Part shown: positions 34,027-43,163 of the stretch, one piece after another
Layout of the letters: every line of letters begins with the position of its first letter
Numbering within the stretch: the first letter of the stretch is position 1
Origin: Candidatus Altimarinota bacterium
GTDB lineage: Bacteria > Patescibacteriota > Gracilibacteria > CAIRYL01 > GCA-016699755
Direction: 5' to 3'
DNA: 45,827 nt
Assembly (NCBI GenBank): GCA_025210675.1
Contig: JAOARU010000016.1
Coordinates: forward strand, 1-45,827
The notes under the pieces: model-generated
The model's database searches: none
Told to the model about the DNA's origin: nothing
The model's input: only the letters and a program-made list of their open reading frames with translations
Translations under genes and position numbers: made by a program

Positions 34027-34142
34027 AAGCTAAATAATCATTTAGCATTGTGCCATAGCTTTTTCTTTAGTGCAAAAATTTATTTCCTATTTATGTTTTT
34101 TGTGGTAAAATAATATTAGGAATAATTTTCTGAAAAATAAAA

Positions 34143-37100
34143 ATGAAAAATAAAAAATTAAGATTAGCTTTAATTAGCCTGTGCAGTTTTGTTTTGTTGA
34201 CAGGTTTTTTTCAATATGCAAAAGCCGCTGACCAAATCAGTATTCCTAACACAAGTATGATATTTGATAGCTCAGGAGGAACAGCAGAGTTAAATGTAAA
34301 AATAAAAGAAAACAATGGTACAGAGGTAACAAATACGATGTTTCGAATTGATAAAATCGAACAAGACGGAGTAGTTATTACAAGAAATAGCTATTATAAA
34401 CCAGTTGGATACGAAATGCCAACCGTACATTACACGTCTCCAATTAAAGGCAATCAAGAATTCTCAATTACTGTAAAAATCAGCGGAATAAGCGGACATT
34501 CAAACATAGAAACAAGCAAGGTGTTTACTGCAAAAATCCCTCAAGATGGGTATTTTGTCTTACATAGCCCAAACAAAGAACAAAAAATAAAAAATAAATT
34601 TATAACAATAGGCGCAAGTGGGCTTAAATCTTATGAGTATAAAAACCTATCAAGTGATCACATAGATTTAATACTCAGACTGCCTTCAGGTGGCATACCT
34701 GTAGCAGGACGCTTATGCTCAGGATCTTCATGCGATTTAGATGCTCTTTCTAGACTAGGAAATGGAAATCTCGGAAGCTTCAATAGTCTTACTGACAAAA
34801 CAGGAAATATAGCTAAAATCAAAGTTCCATTTGAATTAAGATGTGCAGATGGATATAAAAAAGACTCCCAAGGAAATTGCCTGGCATGTAATTCGCAAAA
34901 TGTACAAGAATCAGATAAATGCTGCATTTTAACAGAAAAAAGCAATGATGATAAGCGTATTGCTAAATTTGACAGCATATCAAACAAAATGATTTGCGGA
35001 GTATATGATCAATCCAGCACTTTAAACTGCCCTGAAACACAAAAACCCGTAGGTGCAACCTGGAGTGGATACGCATGGAACTTAACAAATCCTGCCTTTT
35101 GTACAACATGTGATGATTATGAAAAAGGTTGCTGCTCAGATCCTAATCAAATAGTAATCACTAAAAATATTAAGGGAGTCAGCACAAAGACATGTACTGA
35201 TCCAGCAACATTTAAAATTGGAAAAATCAATACCAATGACATCAAAATAGAATCAGAAGATCAATCAGGCACATTAAATATATCAATGTGTATTTTTAAA
35301 AATCTCGATGAAAGAAAAGCATGCAATGATTATCCATCATTATTCGAACCTATTGGAACAAGAGAATTAAAAGCAGGAAATGTAAATGTTATCACCTTTA
35401 CAGATGACAATTTGAATGAAATCAAACAAAAATCAGGCTGGACAAATTGCTCAATAATAGTAGATCCAAACGACTCAAATAACCAACATATTCAATGTGT
35501 TGTCGCAAAAGATGACTTTGTTGGATTTAAGATAAAATATAACTATGAACTAGCAGGAGGGATATTTGACCCCATGGAACAAGAGTGTCTGTATGTACCA
35601 GATGCACCAAATTTACCAAAAGGAAACTTGCTGGTCAGCGGAACAAGCTATACCTGTGAGATGAAAACTAATATCAAAAAATCATCAGCATGCCCAATAG
35701 AGCCATACTCAAACCCTATTGCATCAGGATCTAGTAAGTCTGATTTAAGCGACATACTAAAATTAGACAAATACAAAAACCGCATATTTAAAGATGCAGC
35801 AGGAAATATGAAAACTGAATTTAGATTTATTACAAACGGACCAAGCGCAGCAAATTGCACACAACCAGCAGTCATAAAAGCCTTAAAAGATCCAACAGCC
35901 AGCACTGAAGAATGGATTACTCTTAATCAAGGAAACATGACATTAGGCGCCATAAGCTACGGAACAGGAGAAAATAGAGAACTAAAAGATGCCACACTTA
36001 ATAAAAAAGAAAATTATTACACATTAACAATAAGCGACAACTCTTGTTCATTAGATCAATTTTTAAATTATGATTCACCAAAAATAATAAAGGTCAAATC
36101 ATGCCTCTCAGACGATGAACAAAGTTGTACAAGTCCAACAGAATTAGCTCTCAAGCCATCTGAATGCCCTTGTGGTAACGGAATGGTGGAATCAGAACTA
36201 GGAGAAGTATGTGATGCAGGAAGATCTGGAAATTCAAATAATAAATCAGGCTGTAATAAAACCTGTAAACTAGAAGATATTCAATCACCAGGATCATGCG
36301 GAACAATGCCTACAAGTTACGGTGTACAAACAGCAAACATACTAAGTTCTCAATTTAGAGGAAAATGTACAACATGGAACAATGGAAACCAAAAATGCTC
36401 AAATTGGAAACAATGTATATTTGAAGAAAACAGCAACAATCCAGGTGAATATTCTTGTAACTGGATCAATGTAGGAATTTATAACTCAGGAAATGCACCA
36501 TTTAGTGCTCATGTGTGGAGAAATGTTGAGAAATTACCAGACACAAAAGCAAAAGAAACTTCATGCGGATTTAGATGTGACACATCAAATGGCGAAGTTT
36601 GGGATCCAGTTCAGAAAACATGCTCAAAAAATACGCAAGTATGTGGTAATGGAATAAAAGAAACAGGCGAAGAGTGTGATCTTGGACAAGTAATAGGCTA
36701 TGAATGCGGATATGGACTATCTCAATGTTTCAATGGAGAAATTGGGAGCGCATGTTCTGCAGATTGCAAACTAAAATCATTCACGCAATCATGTGATGAA
36801 AAAGCAATACTTCCTCAGGGTGCAATGTTTTGCTCAAGCTCTACAAACAATAAATGCCTTGGACCAAAAACAATAGTAAAAAACAGCATAGAACAAACAA
36901 TAGACGGCACATGCTCTGATGGATTTCAAACTGTAACATCTAATCATACAAGTAGTTGTCCTATAACAAACATAGCAAATCAATGCCTATGGACATGCCT
37001 TGAGGGATATACGCTTCAAGATGGAAAATGCACAAGAGAAGCAGCTGATCTTGGAAATACAGAAGAAAACGAAGGTGCAGGGGGGAGCACTGGCGGCAGC

Positions 37101-37853
37101 ACAGGAGCTAATGATCCCACAGGCACAAGCTCGGGCGAATCAGGAACAGGATATAAAATCTCAAATCAGCCAACAACAAAAGATATAAGCAAAGGCACAC
37201 ATGCAACCTTTGTTGATGAATCAATAGCAATGTGGAATGCCACAAATCCAAGTGGAACAGAAAAGCTAGTTCAAAGCATCTCAAGAGCTGGAAATAGACT
37301 CACAACTGTTAGGCTCATGTTTAGAATACCTATTGGAACAGATACTCCAAGCGGGGGCGATCCTGATCAAAAAATAGCCCAATGGAAAATTACAGGACTT
37401 GACATAGCAGGCAATAAAAAAACCCTAGTCTCAACAGAGAAATGTAAATTTGAAGGAGGAAGCTCAATTTGTATTAAAGATATGCTAGACAACATCGGAG
37501 CACCAGCAGGATACCTACAACAAGAACTAGCTAATCCAACAGGAATTAATGAATTAAATCAAGAACAAAGCGCAAAAGACTTCTTAAATGGACTTCTATA
37601 TCCTAAAGTAGAATTTAACTACGGAAAAACACCAATTTTTGGAGGAAAAGCCTATCCAAAAATTCAAACAAAAGTAAAATTTGAACTAAGCCAAGCAGTC
37701 CAATCATCTGACAAAGACATACTTTTTGTGCCAAATGAAGCAATCAATATTAAAACAGAAGGTATTTCACAAGGCGTAAAACAAAGAATGAGCATTAAAA
37801 TATACCCAGGACAACTAGCACCAGTATTTGATTATGCTGTATTCCAAGAATAA
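34143..37853 (+). CDS. Giant Cys-rich secreted protein (1236 aa) with DUF4215-type repeats
   Basis: A signal peptide (MKNKKLRLALISLCSFVLLTGFFQYAKAA, given here as its parts MKNKKLRLALI and LLTGFFQYAKAA) precedes a mature protein rich in Cys, Asn, Thr and Ser. The N-terminal ~200 residues look like beta sandwich; the middle has many paired Cys. Two repeats starting at ~677 (CGNGMVESELGEVCDAG) and ~834 (CGNGIKETGEECDLG) match the CGNGxxExGExCDxG pattern of DUF4215/Myxococcus cysteine-rich repeats. A Gly/Ser/Thr linker (~976-1003) separates a Cys-poor beta domain at the C-terminus. No anchor is seen. It is divergent from the VirB2-like operon and has a strong terminator. Likely a surface or adhesion protein stabilised by disulfides; function unknown. 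Confidence 0.8.
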   Translation: MKNKKLRLALISLCSFVLLTGFFQYAKAADQISIPNTSMIFDSSGGTAELNVKIKENNGTEVTNTMFRIDKIEQDGVVITRNSYYKPVGYEMPTVHYTSPIKGNQEFSITVKISGISGHSNIETSKVFTAKIPQDGYFVLHSPNKEQKIKNKFITIGASGLKSYEYKNLSSDHIDLILRLPSGGIPVAGRLCSGSSCDLDALSRLGNGNLGSFNSLTDKTGNIAKIKVPFELRCADGYKKDSQGNCLACNSQNVQESDKCCILTEKSNDDKRIAKFDSISNKMICGVYDQSSTLNCPETQKPVGATWSGYAWNLTNPAFCTTCDDYEKGCCSDPNQIVITKNIKGVSTKTCTDPATFKIGKINTNDIKIESEDQSGTLNISMCIFKNLDERKACNDYPSLFEPIGTRELKAGNVNVITFTDDNLNEIKQKSGWTNCSIIVDPNDSNNQHIQCVVAKDDFVGFKIKYNYELAGGIFDPMEQECLYVPDAPNLPKGNLLVSGTSYTCEMKTNIKKSSACPIEPYSNPIASGSSKSDLSDILKLDKYKNRIFKDAAGNMKTEFRFITNGPSAANCTQPAVIKALKDPTASTEEWITLNQGNMTLGAISYGTGENRELKDATLNKKENYYTLTISDNSCSLDQFLNYDSPKIIKVKSCLSDDEQSCTSPTELALKPSECPCGNGMVESELGEVCDAGRSGNSNNKSGCNKTCKLEDIQSPGSCGTMPTSYGVQTANILSSQFRGKCTTWNNGNQKCSNWKQCIFEENSNNPGEYSCNWINVGIYNSGNAPFSAHVWRNVEKLPDTKAKETSCGFRCDTSNGEVWDPVQKTCSKNTQVCGNGIKETGEECDLGQVIGYECGYGLSQCFNGEIGSACSADCKLKSFTQSCDEKAILPQGAMFCSSSTNNKCLGPKTIVKNSIEQTIDGTCSDGFQTVTSNHTSSCPITNIANQCLWTCLEGYTLQDGKCTREAADLGNTEENEGAGGSTGGSTGANDPTGTSSGESGTGYKISNQPTTKDISKGTHATFVDESIAMWNATNPSGTEKLVQSISRAGNRLTTVRLMFRIPIGTDTPSGGDPDQKIAQWKITGLDIAGNKKTLVSTEKCKFEGGSSICIKDMLDNIGAPAGYLQQELANPTGINELNQEQSAKDFLNGLLYPKVEFNYGKTPIFGGKAYPKIQTKVKFELSQAVQSSDKDILFVPNEAINIKTEGISQGVKQRMSIKIYPGQLAPVFDYAVFQE

Positions 37854-37871
37854 CAAACAATCAACAAGCCG

Positions 37872-37905
37872 AAAAACACCCTGTATAATTACACAGGGTG
37901 TTTTT
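37872..37905. terminator. Bidirectional intrinsic terminator
   Basis: A perfect 13-bp stem (37872-37884 AAAAACACCCTGT with 37893-37905, loop ATAATTAC) sits between the convergent 1236-aa gene and the ABC exporter gene and reads as stem plus T5 on both strands. Confidence 0.93.
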
Positions 37906-37912
37906 AATATCA

Positions 37913-39640
37913 CTAAGAAATAATACCTGAAATCTGGGCTTGGACCAATGATGCAAAATGCCCCTTTTGCCTAATCAATGAACGATAAGTCCCCTCTTCT
38001 ATAATTTTTCCATTTCTAAAAACTAAAATCTTATCAGCCTTTTTAATAGTCGAAAGCCTATGAGCAACTATAAAAGTTGTTCTAATTTTCATAACTTCTT
38101 CAAGGGCTTTTTGGATTTTTCCTTCTGTTTCAGCATCAAGCGCACTTGTAGCTTCATCAAAAATTAAAATAGAAGGATCTTTTAAAATTACCCTAGCAAT
38201 AGCAATACGCTGCTTTTCACCACCAGAGAGCTTCATGCCACGCTCTCCAACTACTGTTTTAAAACCTTTTGGTGCCTTTTCAATAAAATCAAGGCACTCA
38301 GCAGTCTTGCAGGCTTTTCTCACCTCTTCGATACTAGCTTTTGGATTTGCTATAAGTAGGTTCTTCAGGATTGTCTCATGAAAAAGAACATTTTCCTGAA
38401 AAACCATTCCCACAGCACCCCTAAGAGATTTCAGCTTGATATCATCTATTTCATATCCATCAATTAAAATATGCCCTTTTTGAATATCATAAAACCTAGA
38501 AATCAGATTTACTGTTGTGCTTTTTCCACTACCAGTATGTCCCACAAGTGCAACAGATTCACCTTTTTTAGCTTTAAATGATACATTTTTGAGCGTCTCA
38601 ATATCACCATCATGCGAAAAAGTTACATTTTTAAACTCAACATCACCCTGAATATCAAGCTTAACAGCCCTTTTTTTATCAACAATCTCAGGCACCATAT
38701 CATAAATCTCAAAAAAATCCTCTACCTTAGACTTATGCCACAAAAAACGATTAAAATGCCAAAATAAAGACTGAATATAAGATAAAATTATCAATGTAAA
38801 ACTCAAAAACATCACAATCTCACCTATATTTATCTGATTATGCTTATAAAAATAAATCCCCGCATAAAAAATACCTATCGTAAAAACAATAGAAGTAACC
38901 CTAGTAAAAACTATAACTACAGCCCACCATTTAAGCACCTTAAATTGCTCGCTATAAGCTTTTCCTGTTGTTTTTGCAAACTCCTTTTCTTTTAAGTCCT
39001 CAATTGCAAAACTCTTTAAGATGGAGATATTGCTAAATGCATCCATCATAGTTCCTGATGCCTTGTGCCACTCATGATCAGCCTTCACTTGCCTTTTTCT
39101 GGTTTTTGTATTTGTAAAAATAGCCATAACAATCAAAAATGGAGCTGCCAAAAAAAGCACCAAAGCCATTTTCCAGTGTAAATAAAAAAGCAAAGGAATA
39201 AGAATTAAAAAAGAAAATATCCTCACAAAATCCTCACGTATAAAATCAAGCTGTAAATCAAATATACTGTCCACCCCTCTATCTATTTTTTTCATTACAC
39301 TACCTGCTTTTTGAGAATTATAAAAAGAATTAGACAAATAAAGTGTTCTATTAAAAATCTCTTGCCAAATATGCACCAAAAATCTATGCACAAAAATATC
39401 ACTTTTATAAACCAATAGAAAATTTATAACTATTATTATAACAGAAACACCAACCCAAACAGCCAATATTCTCCCAAGAGAATCCATATTTCCATCAAGT
39501 AAATTATTAATAATTTCACGAAAAAAAACAGGCTCGATCAAACTTCCAACTCCAGCCAAAAAAGCTAAAACAGTTAATAATATAAAATATATTTTATTGT
39601 AATTATAAATTAAACCAATTGTTCTCAAGAAAGCTTTCAT
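37913..39640 (-). CDS. ABC-type exporter, half-transporter (MsbA/LmrA-like)
   Basis: 575 residues. The N-terminal part has six transmembrane helices (~15-290), the C-terminal part a nucleotide-binding domain: Walker A GHTGSGKST at ~366-374, signature LSGGEKQRIAIARVIL at ~469-484, Walker B ILIFDEATSALD at ~488-499 and the H-loop in IVAHRLST. Membrane and ATPase domains are fused, so it works as a homodimer or with another half-transporter. The substrate (lipid, peptide or drug) cannot be inferred. The gene is alone on its strand and ends next to a bidirectional terminator. Confidence 0.95.
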   Translation of the reverse strand: MKAFLRTIGLIYNYNKIYFILLTVLAFLAGVGSLIEPVFFREIINNLLDGNMDSLGRILAVWVGVSVIIIVINFLLVYKSDIFVHRFLVHIWQEIFNRTLYLSNSFYNSQKAGSVMKKIDRGVDSIFDLQLDFIREDFVRIFSFLILIPLLFYLHWKMALVLFLAAPFLIVMAIFTNTKTRKRQVKADHEWHKASGTMMDAFSNISILKSFAIEDLKEKEFAKTTGKAYSEQFKVLKWWAVVIVFTRVTSIVFTIGIFYAGIYFYKHNQINIGEIVMFLSFTLIILSYIQSLFWHFNRFLWHKSKVEDFFEIYDMVPEIVDKKRAVKLDIQGDVEFKNVTFSHDGDIETLKNVSFKAKKGESVALVGHTGSGKSTTVNLISRFYDIQKGHILIDGYEIDDIKLKSLRGAVGMVFQENVLFHETILKNLLIANPKASIEEVRKACKTAECLDFIEKAPKGFKTVVGERGMKLSGGEKQRIAIARVILKDPSILIFDEATSALDAETEGKIQKALEEVMKIRTTFIVAHRLSTIKKADKILVFRNGKIIEEGTYRSLIRQKGHFASLVQAQISGIIS

Positions 39641-39646
39641 TTTAAA

Positions 39647-39674
39647 TTGACTACAAATAAATTAAGTATAAAAT
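39647..39674 (+). promoter_or_regulatory. Promoter of the small zinc-ribbon gene
   Basis: TTGACT (39647-39652), 16-bp spacer, TAAAAT (39669-39674). The start would be near 39681, 19 nt before ATG 39700. Confidence 0.55.
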
Positions 39675-39699
39675 AATAATCCTATTCTAACAAATAAAA

Positions 39700-40113
39700 A
39701 TGCGAAACCCTACGGAAAAACCGATCCAATGTTCGGAATGTGGTCAAGATGTGCCAGAAATAAAAAATATCAACCAAGCAGGCTCAAAAGAAGCTGAACT
39801 TAGGGGGTTTTTTGAATTACTAGAGTCATTAAGAATATTTAGTCCTAGAGCCTTAGATAAAATAAGTAATACTGAATTACAATCATACCTAGACTATATA
39901 GACATACAAATGTGCAGACAATGTGTGCGCATAGCAATAATTTCTATAGCTAACACAAAAGCTAAAAAAAGAAAAAGGCTAAAAACAAGCGATAAACTCA
40001 ATGCTCAAAATCCTGATCCTGCCTTTCTTGATCCTGATTTTATTTTTATTAGCGAAGAAGCTTCTAAAGCTTCTCCACATACATGGACAGATCAAGCGAA
40101 TGTGGGTTATTAG
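39700..40113 (+). CDS. Small zinc-ribbon-like protein, unknown function
   Basis: 137 residues. Two CxxC pairs, C11-S-E-C14-G and C72-R-Q-C75, could bind one zinc. Between them lies a helical segment; after the second pair comes a very basic stretch (KAKKRKRLKTSD) and then an acidic, aromatic tail. No signal peptide. It has its own promoter. The last 50 bp overlap the 3' end of nadC on the other strand, so the two genes share sequence in opposite directions. Nucleic-acid binding is plausible given the zinc ribbon and basic cluster, but not shown. Confidence 0.65.
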   Translation: MRNPTEKPIQCSECGQDVPEIKNINQAGSKEAELRGFFELLESLRIFSPRALDKISNTELQSYLDYIDIQMCRQCVRIAIISIANTKAKKRKRLKTSDKLNAQNPDPAFLDPDFIFISEEASKASPHTWTDQANVGY

Positions 40114-41065
40114 TTAATGCACCCATAGACACAACATCTACTCCTGTATTAACATACTCCAAAAGATTTGACTCATTTATGCCACCTGATGCCTCAAAAA
40201 ATAAATTTTGAGGCTTTTCTTTAACTTTTTCTATCAGCTCCTTGATCTTTTTTGCCTCAAAATTATCAAACATGATTACACCTATACTTTTTGGAAGATT
40301 ATACATCAAATTCCAAAATTGCTCCTCTGTCTCTATCTCAACTTCCCAAAAAGGCGCTCTATTGTCTATTCTTTTTGCTATATCTGCAAAATTTTCCCCA
40401 AAAACACTAAGATGATTTTCTTTGATCAATATCGCATCAGTAAGATTTAAACGATGAGTCAATCCCCCACCAAGATGAACAGCTTTTTTATCAAAAACCC
40501 CCCAAAGTGTCTTTCTGGTGCAAGCCAAGTATGTACCTTTAGGCATTTTTTGTACTAATTTACTTGTCTTAGTAGCTATACCACTCATGCGGGACAAGAA
40601 ATTTAGCAAATTTCTCTCAAGACGCAAAACGCATTTTACGTCTCCATATAAATTCATAAGCACATCACCCTTTTTAACCTGCTCACCATCTTTTTTGAGC
40701 CACTCTTGCCTTAAATCAAAAGATCTTTTAAAAAAAATCTCTCCCTTAATAGCCCCTTGCTCAAATATACCCATATCCTTGCACATTATCTCTGTCGCAA
40801 GCTGACTTATACCTTGCTTCTTGCGCTGATCCTCTGACAAAAAAACATCAAAAAAACCTTCCAACTCTTCACGTCCCGCAAATATACCGTCATCTCCTGC
40901 TACAACAACTCCTTTTACAGAAATTTGTTTATCTGCAAACAAATTTAGACTGGTTACATCATCACCTTCCTGCTTTAGCATATAAGAAAAAAGATCTGCA
41001 AAAACAGTTAAGTATTTTTTATTTTTAATAGTTAGAAACTCACTTCTGTCGTGTGGTATTTTCAT
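40064..41065 (-). CDS. nadC: Nicotinate-nucleotide pyrophosphorylase (quinolinate phosphoribosyltransferase)
   Basis: 333 residues against ~280-300. It makes nicotinate mononucleotide from quinolinate and PRPP. The core is clear: ERNLLNFLSRMSGIAT, TRKTLWGVFDKKAVHLGGGLTHRLNLTDAILIKENH, WEVEIETEE, GVIMFDNFEAKKI and FFEASGGINESNL...GVDVVSMGALTNN (listed in order, partly abbreviated). The TRKT, GGG-HR and K-NH residues bind substrate. The extra length lies in a longer N-terminus and an acidic-basic insertion (~75-105, LSEDQRKKQGISQ). nadA and nadB are not in the window, so the source of quinolinate is unknown. It is divergent from miaB by 40 bp. Confidence 0.94.
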   Translation of the reverse strand: MKIPHDRSEFLTIKNKKYLTVFADLFSYMLKQEGDDVTSLNLFADKQISVKGVVVAGDDGIFAGREELEGFFDVFLSEDQRKKQGISQLATEIMCKDMGIFEQGAIKGEIFFKRSFDLRQEWLKKDGEQVKKGDVLMNLYGDVKCVLRLERNLLNFLSRMSGIATKTSKLVQKMPKGTYLACTRKTLWGVFDKKAVHLGGGLTHRLNLTDAILIKENHLSVFGENFADIAKRIDNRAPFWEVEIETEEQFWNLMYNLPKSIGVIMFDNFEAKKIKELIEKVKEKPQNLFFEASGGINESNLLEYVNTGVDVVSMGALTNNPHSLDLSMYVEKL

Positions 41066-41094
41066 TTTGTTATGTTAAAATATAGGGGATTTTT

Positions 41095-41100
41095 TATAAT
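41095..41100 (+). promoter_or_regulatory. -10 element of miaB, possibly leaderless
   Basis: Perfect TATAAT ends only 5 nt before the GTG start codon at 41106, so the transcript would begin at the start codon. The -35 match is weak. Confidence 0.35.
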
Positions 41101-41105
41101 ATAAA

Positions 41106-42425
41106 GTGAAATTCTTTTTTATACAAACTTTTGGATGTCAGCAGAATTATTCAGATTCTGAAAGGATTAAAAGCATACTGGAAGAATACAATTACAAGCA
41201 AATAAAAAATATCAAAGAAGCTGATATTATTATTTTCAATACTTGTTCTGTGCGTCAAAAATCAGAAGACAAAGCCATAGGATATATACTAAATGCACAC
41301 AGACTCAGAGACAAAAAACCAAGATTAATAGGACTAACAGGTTGCATGGCTCGTAAAACTTCTACAAAATTCTCCCAAGACAAAGACTCATTACTTAAAA
41401 AAAATGGACTTCTTGATTTTGTATTTAGGATTGAAGACACACCATCTCTGCCAAATCTCCTAAAAGGTCAGGATATCTCCTCATCTTGTATTGGCGAAAA
41501 TACTGAAAATCTATTTCAGATAAAACCATCACCAATGAGTGTAAATGGCTTTGTGCCTATTATGACAGGCTGTAATAAATTTTGTTCATATTGCATAGTG
41601 CCATATACCAGAGGTAGGGAAAAATCACGCCCAATTCAAAATATCCTCAATGACTGCAAATTTCTCGTAGATCGAGGTATTTCAGAGATTATGCTACTTG
41701 GACAAAATGTAAACGCCTATTATATCAATGATCAAGACCGCAAAAATCGCAAAAACCAAACAGATTTTGCCTATCTACTAGATCAGGTAGCTCAAATCAA
41801 AGGCATAAAAAGAATCCGCTATACCTCACCACATCCCTCACAAATGAGCCTCGATGTGATTGATGTGATGAGTAAGCATGAAAATATTTGTAATCACATA
41901 CATCTACCAGTTCAGTCTGGCTCAAGCGAAATATTAAAAAAAATGAATCGTTCCCACACTCGTGAGGATTTTGAAAAAATAACTGCTTATGCTCGCAAAA
42001 AAATTCCCAATATTGCAATATCAACAGACTTAATAGTAGGTTTTCCTAGTGAAACAGAAGATCAATTCAAAGAAAGCAAAGCTCTTTGTGAACAGGAAAA
42101 ATTTGATATGATTTATGCAGCTCAATTTTCTCCAAGAAAAGGCACAACAGCTTATAAAATGCCTGACAATGTCCCACAAAAAGAGAAAAAACGACGCTTT
42201 CATGAAATTCAAGAAATCCTGAAAAAAAGCGCTCTGGAAAAAAATCAGCGATTCCTAGGGAAAATAACAGAAGTACTCATAGAAACAATAGAAGATGGCT
42301 TATGCACAGGAAAAAACCAAGAATTCAAACAAGTACACTTTAAGAGCAATAAAAAAATAGGCGAATATGCTAAAATCAAAATAGACGAAGTAAATCAATG
42401 GTTTCTAAAAGGAGAAGAGGTTTAA
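41106..42425 (+). CDS. miaB: tRNA 2-methylthio-N6-isopentenyladenosine synthase MiaB
   Basis: 439 residues, beginning with GTG. The N-terminal UPF0004 domain has C11 (QTFGCQQN), C47 (FNTCSVRQ) and C80 (LTGCMARK) for one 4Fe-4S cluster. The radical-SAM domain has C156-x3-C160-x2-C163 in TGCNKFCSYCIVPYTRGRE, plus EIMLLGQNVNAY and TDLIVGFPSETE. A TRAM domain ends the protein. The QN...DS context after C11 (CQQNYSDSERI) fits MiaB rather than RimO. It thiomethylates A37 of tRNAs reading UNN codons. It is followed by a terminator shared with the SLH gene. Confidence 0.94.
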   Translation: MKFFFIQTFGCQQNYSDSERIKSILEEYNYKQIKNIKEADIIIFNTCSVRQKSEDKAIGYILNAHRLRDKKPRLIGLTGCMARKTSTKFSQDKDSLLKKNGLLDFVFRIEDTPSLPNLLKGQDISSSCIGENTENLFQIKPSPMSVNGFVPIMTGCNKFCSYCIVPYTRGREKSRPIQNILNDCKFLVDRGISEIMLLGQNVNAYYINDQDRKNRKNQTDFAYLLDQVAQIKGIKRIRYTSPHPSQMSLDVIDVMSKHENICNHIHLPVQSGSSEILKKMNRSHTREDFEKITAYARKKIPNIAISTDLIVGFPSETEDQFKESKALCEQEKFDMIYAAQFSPRKGTTAYKMPDNVPQKEKKRRFHEIQEILKKSALEKNQRFLGKITEVLIETIEDGLCTGKNQEFKQVHFKSNKKIGEYAKIKIDEVNQWFLKGEEV

Positions 42426-42426
42426 A

Positions 42427-42448
42427 AAAAGCCCACTTCAGGGCTTTT
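42427..42448. terminator. Bidirectional intrinsic terminator
   Basis: AAAAGCCC (42427-42434) pairs with GGGCTTTT (42441-42448) across ACTTCA, 2 nt after the miaB stop and 11 nt after the SLH gene stop. A and T runs continue on either side. Confidence 0.88.
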
Positions 42449-42458
42449 AAATTTCTTG

Positions 42459-43115
42459 CTATCTGCTCACCTCCGTTGACACCCCTTTTCTTTTTATCTC
42501 ACCTGACATTATCTCTAGGTAGTCATTTGAAAAAACCGCATTATAGATAAATTGACTAACTTCAGCCCTTGTGACTGACTTTGCAGGATTAAAATAATCT
42601 CCATCATCATCAACAATCCCTTGCTCTACTGCTTTTTCAATATATCCAAAGTACCATTCATTTTCATCTACATCTACAAATGAAGAGTATTTGTAGCTAT
42701 CAGATCTAAGTCCATAAGAAAGAAGTATTATCTTGACTGCTTCTGCTTTATTTAATTTTGCATTAGGCTTGAAGCTATTATCTTTATAACCCTTGACCCA
42801 ACCGTTTTTCTTAGCATAACAGGCATAAGGAGCATACCATTCACCCTCATTAACATCAGTAAAACAGCTAGCATCACTTGAACTAAGCGTGAAGTCATTT
42901 GGCTGACTTTCGATAATCATTTTTAAAAGTTCTACACGATTTACAGAATCATCAGGACGAAATCTACCATCAGAATACCCTGTAATAATATCTTGATCTT
43001 TCATATATTTAATCGCTTTATAATTTTTATGATTCTCATTTACATCAAGAAAAAATGCAAAAGCCGCAGGAATAAAGGCAAAAGCCATAATTAGTGCTAG
43101 GATTGTTTTTTTCAT
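42459..43115 (-). CDS. Secreted protein of three SLH domains
   Basis: 218 residues. After a signal peptide (MKKTILALIMAFAFIPAAFA) come three S-layer homology repeats: DQDIITGYSDGRFRPDDSVNR, CFTDVNEGEWYAP / NGWVKGYKDNSFKPNAKLNK, and FVDVDENEWYFGY / QGIVDDDGDYFNPAKSVTR (ranges about 25-75, 85-140, 145-200). SLH triplets usually bind pyruvylated secondary wall polymer. Here little besides the SLH triplet is present, so it may be an anchor or plug rather than an enzyme. It lies 33 nt downstream of recG and also has its own promoter. Confidence 0.92.
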   Translation of the reverse strand: MKKTILALIMAFAFIPAAFAFFLDVNENHKNYKAIKYMKDQDIITGYSDGRFRPDDSVNRVELLKMIIESQPNDFTLSSSDASCFTDVNEGEWYAPYACYAKKNGWVKGYKDNSFKPNAKLNKAEAVKIILLSYGLRSDSYKYSSFVDVDENEWYFGYIEKAVEQGIVDDDGDYFNPAKSVTRAEVSQFIYNAVFSNDYLEIMSGEIKRKGVSTEVSR

Positions 43116-43135
43116 ATTATCGTAAAAGTGTTTAA

Positions 43136-43163
43136 ATTATAACAAAAATTAAATTCTCTTCAA
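43136..43163 (-). promoter_or_regulatory. Promoter of the SLH gene
   Basis: Minus strand: TTGAAG (43158-43163), 16-bp spacer, TATAAT (43136-43141). It lies across the recG stop region, with the start near 43129, 14 nt before the ATG. Confidence 0.5.
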
